A DNA stretch of 21,774 nucleotides from Amoebophrya sp. AT5.2 (lineage: Eukaryota; Sar; Dinophyceae; Syndiniales; Amoebophryaceae). The notes under the pieces are model-generated. The model was not told the origin of the DNA, did not search any database, and saw only the letters and a program-made list of their open reading frames with translations. Numbering within the stretch: the first letter of the stretch is position 1; every line of letters begins with the position of its first letter. Shown piece after piece: positions 19,566 to 21,774 of this stretch. The stretch spans positions 1-21,774 of the forward strand of contig RXOD01004474.1 of NCBI GenBank assembly GCA_005223375.1, in the 5' to 3' direction. Both the position numbers and the translations under genes were made by a program.

Positions 19566-21139
19566 ATGGGTGAGTTCGGCGACTTCTTCGCAGCCCTGGC
19601 CCGCCACGCTCCGGAGGACGCCGATGCGTTATGCGAGGCTCGCTCGCGCCTCGAGCGGCAGCGGATCACTAGCCTGCCCCGACTGGCGGGCTTAAGTGAC
19701 GCTCAATGGCAGCGCATCGACGTCGAGATCGGTGTGGAGGCACTCATTCGTAACACGCTCGAGGAATTGCTGGAGGAGGAGAAGACTAAAACCGGGGGCC
19801 AACAAGAACCAGTCAACGAGACAGAAACTAGTACAACGACGTCCCTGTCTACGTGTAGGCACGCAAGAAGTTCGACGATGCAGCAAGCAATGCGGCCGGT
19901 AGGCGTCGCAGGTGGGCGGGGCGCGTCCACGTTGCACCAGCACCAGGTGCGCCAAGAAACCAGAGCAGCGCCCTCGACGAGCGGGGCCAGCAGGCTTTCC
20001 GCGATGGTATCCGCTTCGAGCAGTCTTCAGATGGAAATGGAAATGCAAGAAATGCATGGCCCGTGTCGTGCATCTGGAGAACTACGTCGCCGTGGACCAG
20101 GTGCGCATGAAGTTGGCGGGCCGTTGCACATTAGTCATGATTCCACCTCCTCCCCCATTGCGAGCGCCTCGTCAACGTATTCGAACAAGCAATTATACGG
20201 GCGGCGGCCGCCCACGCTGCTCACAAGTGACGACCCGTGGGACATCGATCACGGCAACGCAGCGCTCTTGAACAGAAACGTGGCGAAGGAAGTACCATCC
20301 GCAGCTTCCTCCGCGCCTTCCCTCACGTTCGAGCCGCCGGAAAACCTAGAAGAACTATGGGAAAATCTACTGCTCGAGACGCTGCCGCCCGACAAAAGAC
20401 AGACGCTGCAAGAACAGTGGGAAGAAACGGAGTCCCGCGACGACAAATTCATGATGTTGCTCGAGTATCATGATGCTCATATGTAATTTTAGGTTCAATA
20501 TGAATATGATGTTTCTATTTTTAATTTTTCTCACGGAGCCGAGCTGGTTGTGTAGCTGTAACTATCAATGTCCCCCCACCTAGTACACCGAGCAGGAGGC
20601 TTAAAGTATCTGAATCCGTCTGCAGCACCCGAACCTTCTGCTTGTGAAGAAAGCATTTCTTTGCCACCGCCAGGTACAATTCCTACCTCCGGCGTCCGGA
20701 GATTTCACCCGAGGAGCGTGCGGAGCGGCGCAAGCAGTTGGAGCCCCTGCTGGCGCATTATGGCATACCAGCATCGGACGAGAACGATGACGGCGGGATG
20801 AGTTCTCTGCTCGGCGGTGGCAGTGACAATAGCGACGGCATGCCAGCAACAGCATTTCCAAGCGATGACTTCGGAAGCGGGAAAAACGCATGCTCTTCTT
20901 CTCTGTCACGACATAATTCTCCCGGATCGTACTCTGGGAGAAACACAACCAGCGAGAATTTCCTTGTGCGCAATTTCGCCTACCTGCTGCTCACGTGCTT
21001 GGGGTTCTTAATTGCCAGCTTGCTGCACTACTTCTACTTTGGCCTGGACGACCGTCATCAGACGCTGGGAGCAGGCGGAAGTAGGGGGGCGGCGCAGTTA
21101 ATACCAGGCTCGCAGGGAGTGCACGAAGAACAGTTGTGA
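19566..21139 (+). CDS. Putative tail-anchored membrane protein with possible SAM-like N-terminus, two exons
   Basis: Exons 19566-20482 and 20674-21139 join to 1,383 nt, 460 residues. Residues 1-75 are compact and helical. The segment SLPRLAGLSDAQWQRIDVEI, followed by GVEALIRNTLEELLEEE, has the spacing of SAM-like domains, which usually mediate protein-protein contact; this is a pattern call only. Residues about 76-255 are low-complexity Ser/Thr/Gln/Met-rich. A conserved-looking block of acidic and aromatic helices follows (ENLEELWENLLLETLPPDKR to about residue 335) and spans the splice junction, ending in ISPEERAERRKQLEPLLAHY. A second disordered Gly/Ser/Asp stretch leads to a single hydrophobic segment at about 406-428 (FAYLLLTCLGFLIASLLHYF) with a 32-residue tail. 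One C-terminal membrane span without a signal peptide suggests tail anchoring, with the bulk in the cytosol. The family is not recognised. Confidence 0.75.
20483..20673 (+). other. Intron of the tail-anchored protein gene
   Basis: 191 bp, phase 2, donor AT/GTAATT, acceptor CCACCGCCAG/GTACAA, joining YHDAHM to YNSYLRRPE. GTA stands at both borders. If it were retained, the protein would stop at 20486 and lose its membrane anchor. Confidence 0.75.
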
Positions 21140-21543
21140 TAATTGTTAATGTGCTCCGCGATGGCCGCGGCGCGCGTGATTTTTCTTGATTCCGACCCTT
21201 CTCCATCATCATGAACATGATGTTTTAATTCAATGAATAAATTATTTTTCGGACTCGGAGGTAGAGGTACCGTATTCGTATTGATTTGTGGGGGGAATCT
21301 TGGGTTGATGTTGATCCCTCCGTGCTTTCTTGAACAACTAAAAAGCAAAAAGTGAGTGTAATTCTTGTTGATGATCTTCCTTCGCAATCCACCGACGTTC
21401 GCCATCGCCGTCCTTGTTTGCGACGCTCGCTGTGCAAGTACTCAGTTTCGTTTTTATTTATAGCTGCAGCATTTAACAAAACCATGTGAGTATCTACATC
21501 TTTCATTCTGAGATCTACTTTTTGCGCTGATCGGTACTAGAAA
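21140..21543. other. Spacer between the last two genes
   Basis: 404 bp without a coding frame of note. It holds a possible poly(A) signal (21235-21240) and, near the end, a possible short 5' UTR intron: donor GTGAGT at 21486-21491 and acceptor GGTACTAG at 21540 (55 bp), close in size to the 58-bp intron of the basic-protein gene. Confidence 0.45.
21235..21240 (+). terminator. Possible polyadenylation signal
   Basis: AATAAA in an A/T-rich stretch, 96 bases after the stop of the tail-anchored protein gene. Position is right for a 3' UTR; usage is unproven. Confidence 0.35.
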
Positions 21544-21774
21544 ATGGCGCCGAAGATCGTTAGGTTGCTGCGGCAGGGCTACGGTTTTGTTCGCGACACA
21601 TGCAAGGATTGGATCCGCCGCAACGTGCGGATGGGCCGCGCGCCGTACATTGCGGTGCTTGGCGTCTGTCTCTTACTGTTTGCCGGCGTCATGCTGATCG
21701 CAACATTTGACTCCCGTGAGGCTCGGGCCGCGCCTCGCGTTAAGGGGGGGATCATAGCCTATTTTCCTGGACAT
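21544..21774 (+). CDS. N-terminus of a type II membrane protein, 3' end cut by window edge
   Basis: 77 residues run to the window edge without a stop, from an ATG in good context (AGAAAATGGCG). About 33 residues of basic cytosolic tail (VRLLRQGYGF, IRRNVRMGR) precede one hydrophobic span at about 35-54 (YIAVLGVCLLLFAGVMLIAT) and then a polar segment ending GGIIAYFPGH. A short basic N-terminus followed by one uncleaved span is the classic topology of Golgi glycosyltransferases and glycosidases, but too little of the lumenal domain is visible to name a family. A spliced 5' UTR is possible (see the spacer before it). Confidence 0.6.
   Translation, partial: MAPKIVRLLRQGYGFVRDTCKDWIRRNVRMGRAPYIAVLGVCLLLFAGVMLIATFDSREARAAPRVKGGIIAYFPGH

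Noticed and set aside
1..21774. Spliced-leader, 5S, U1, U2 or U6 RNA genes; CRISPR arrays; insertion sequences
   Set aside because: I looked by eye for the conserved core words of these RNAs, for evenly spaced repeats and for transposase motifs, and saw none. A covariance-model search would be the decisive check.

Overview
The window looks like nuclear DNA of a gene-dense protist. Six protein genes can be supported and all read on the + strand. Several are interrupted by short GT-AG introns of 58 to 538 bp, and exons join in frame only when these are removed. Gene starts are preceded by A-rich ATG contexts rather than Shine-Dalgarno sites, and the proteins carry long Ser/Ala/Glu/Arg-rich disordered insertions. 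Unidirectional genes, roughly one per 3-4 kb, large disordered insertions and unusual 5' splice sites (GTAC/GTAT) would fit an alveolate such as a syndinian dinoflagellate (Amoebophrya-like). That assignment is inference: no rRNA, no spliced-leader RNA and no diagnostic marker is present.

Layout. 2-1471: 3' part of a coiled-coil protein gene. 1472-2282: spacer holding one ambiguous small exon (1794-1907). 2283-4913: a single-exon fusion of a GT25-family glycosyltransferase with a C-terminal JMJD6-like JmjC oxygenase. 4914-5467: spacer. 5468-11903: a three-exon gene for a very large (about 1,888 aa) JmjC/cupin_4-type 2-oxoglutarate oxygenase with acidic insertions. 11904-12984: spacer with small hairpins. 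12985-14187: a three-exon gene for a fatty-acid hydroxylase/sterol desaturase superfamily enzyme of the ER membrane. 14188-17088: a long stretch without a confident gene, but with two exon-like pieces and a 21-bp tandem repeat. 17089-18499: a four-exon gene for an unrecognised basic protein, possibly with a fifth exon at 18823-18985. 18500-19565: spacer or intron plus spacer, with a G-rich tract. 19566-21139: a two-exon gene for a putative tail-anchored membrane protein with a possible SAM-like N-terminus. 21544-end: start of a type II membrane protein.

How the genes may work together. Three of the six proteins are non-haem-iron oxygenases: two JmjC enzymes and one di-iron hydroxylase. One JmjC domain is fused to a glycosyltransferase of the family that glycosylates hydroxylysine. 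A hydroxylate-then-glycosylate enzyme in one chain is the most attractive idea in the window. Nothing in the sequence proves that the neighbouring genes share a pathway, since eukaryotic neighbours often do not.
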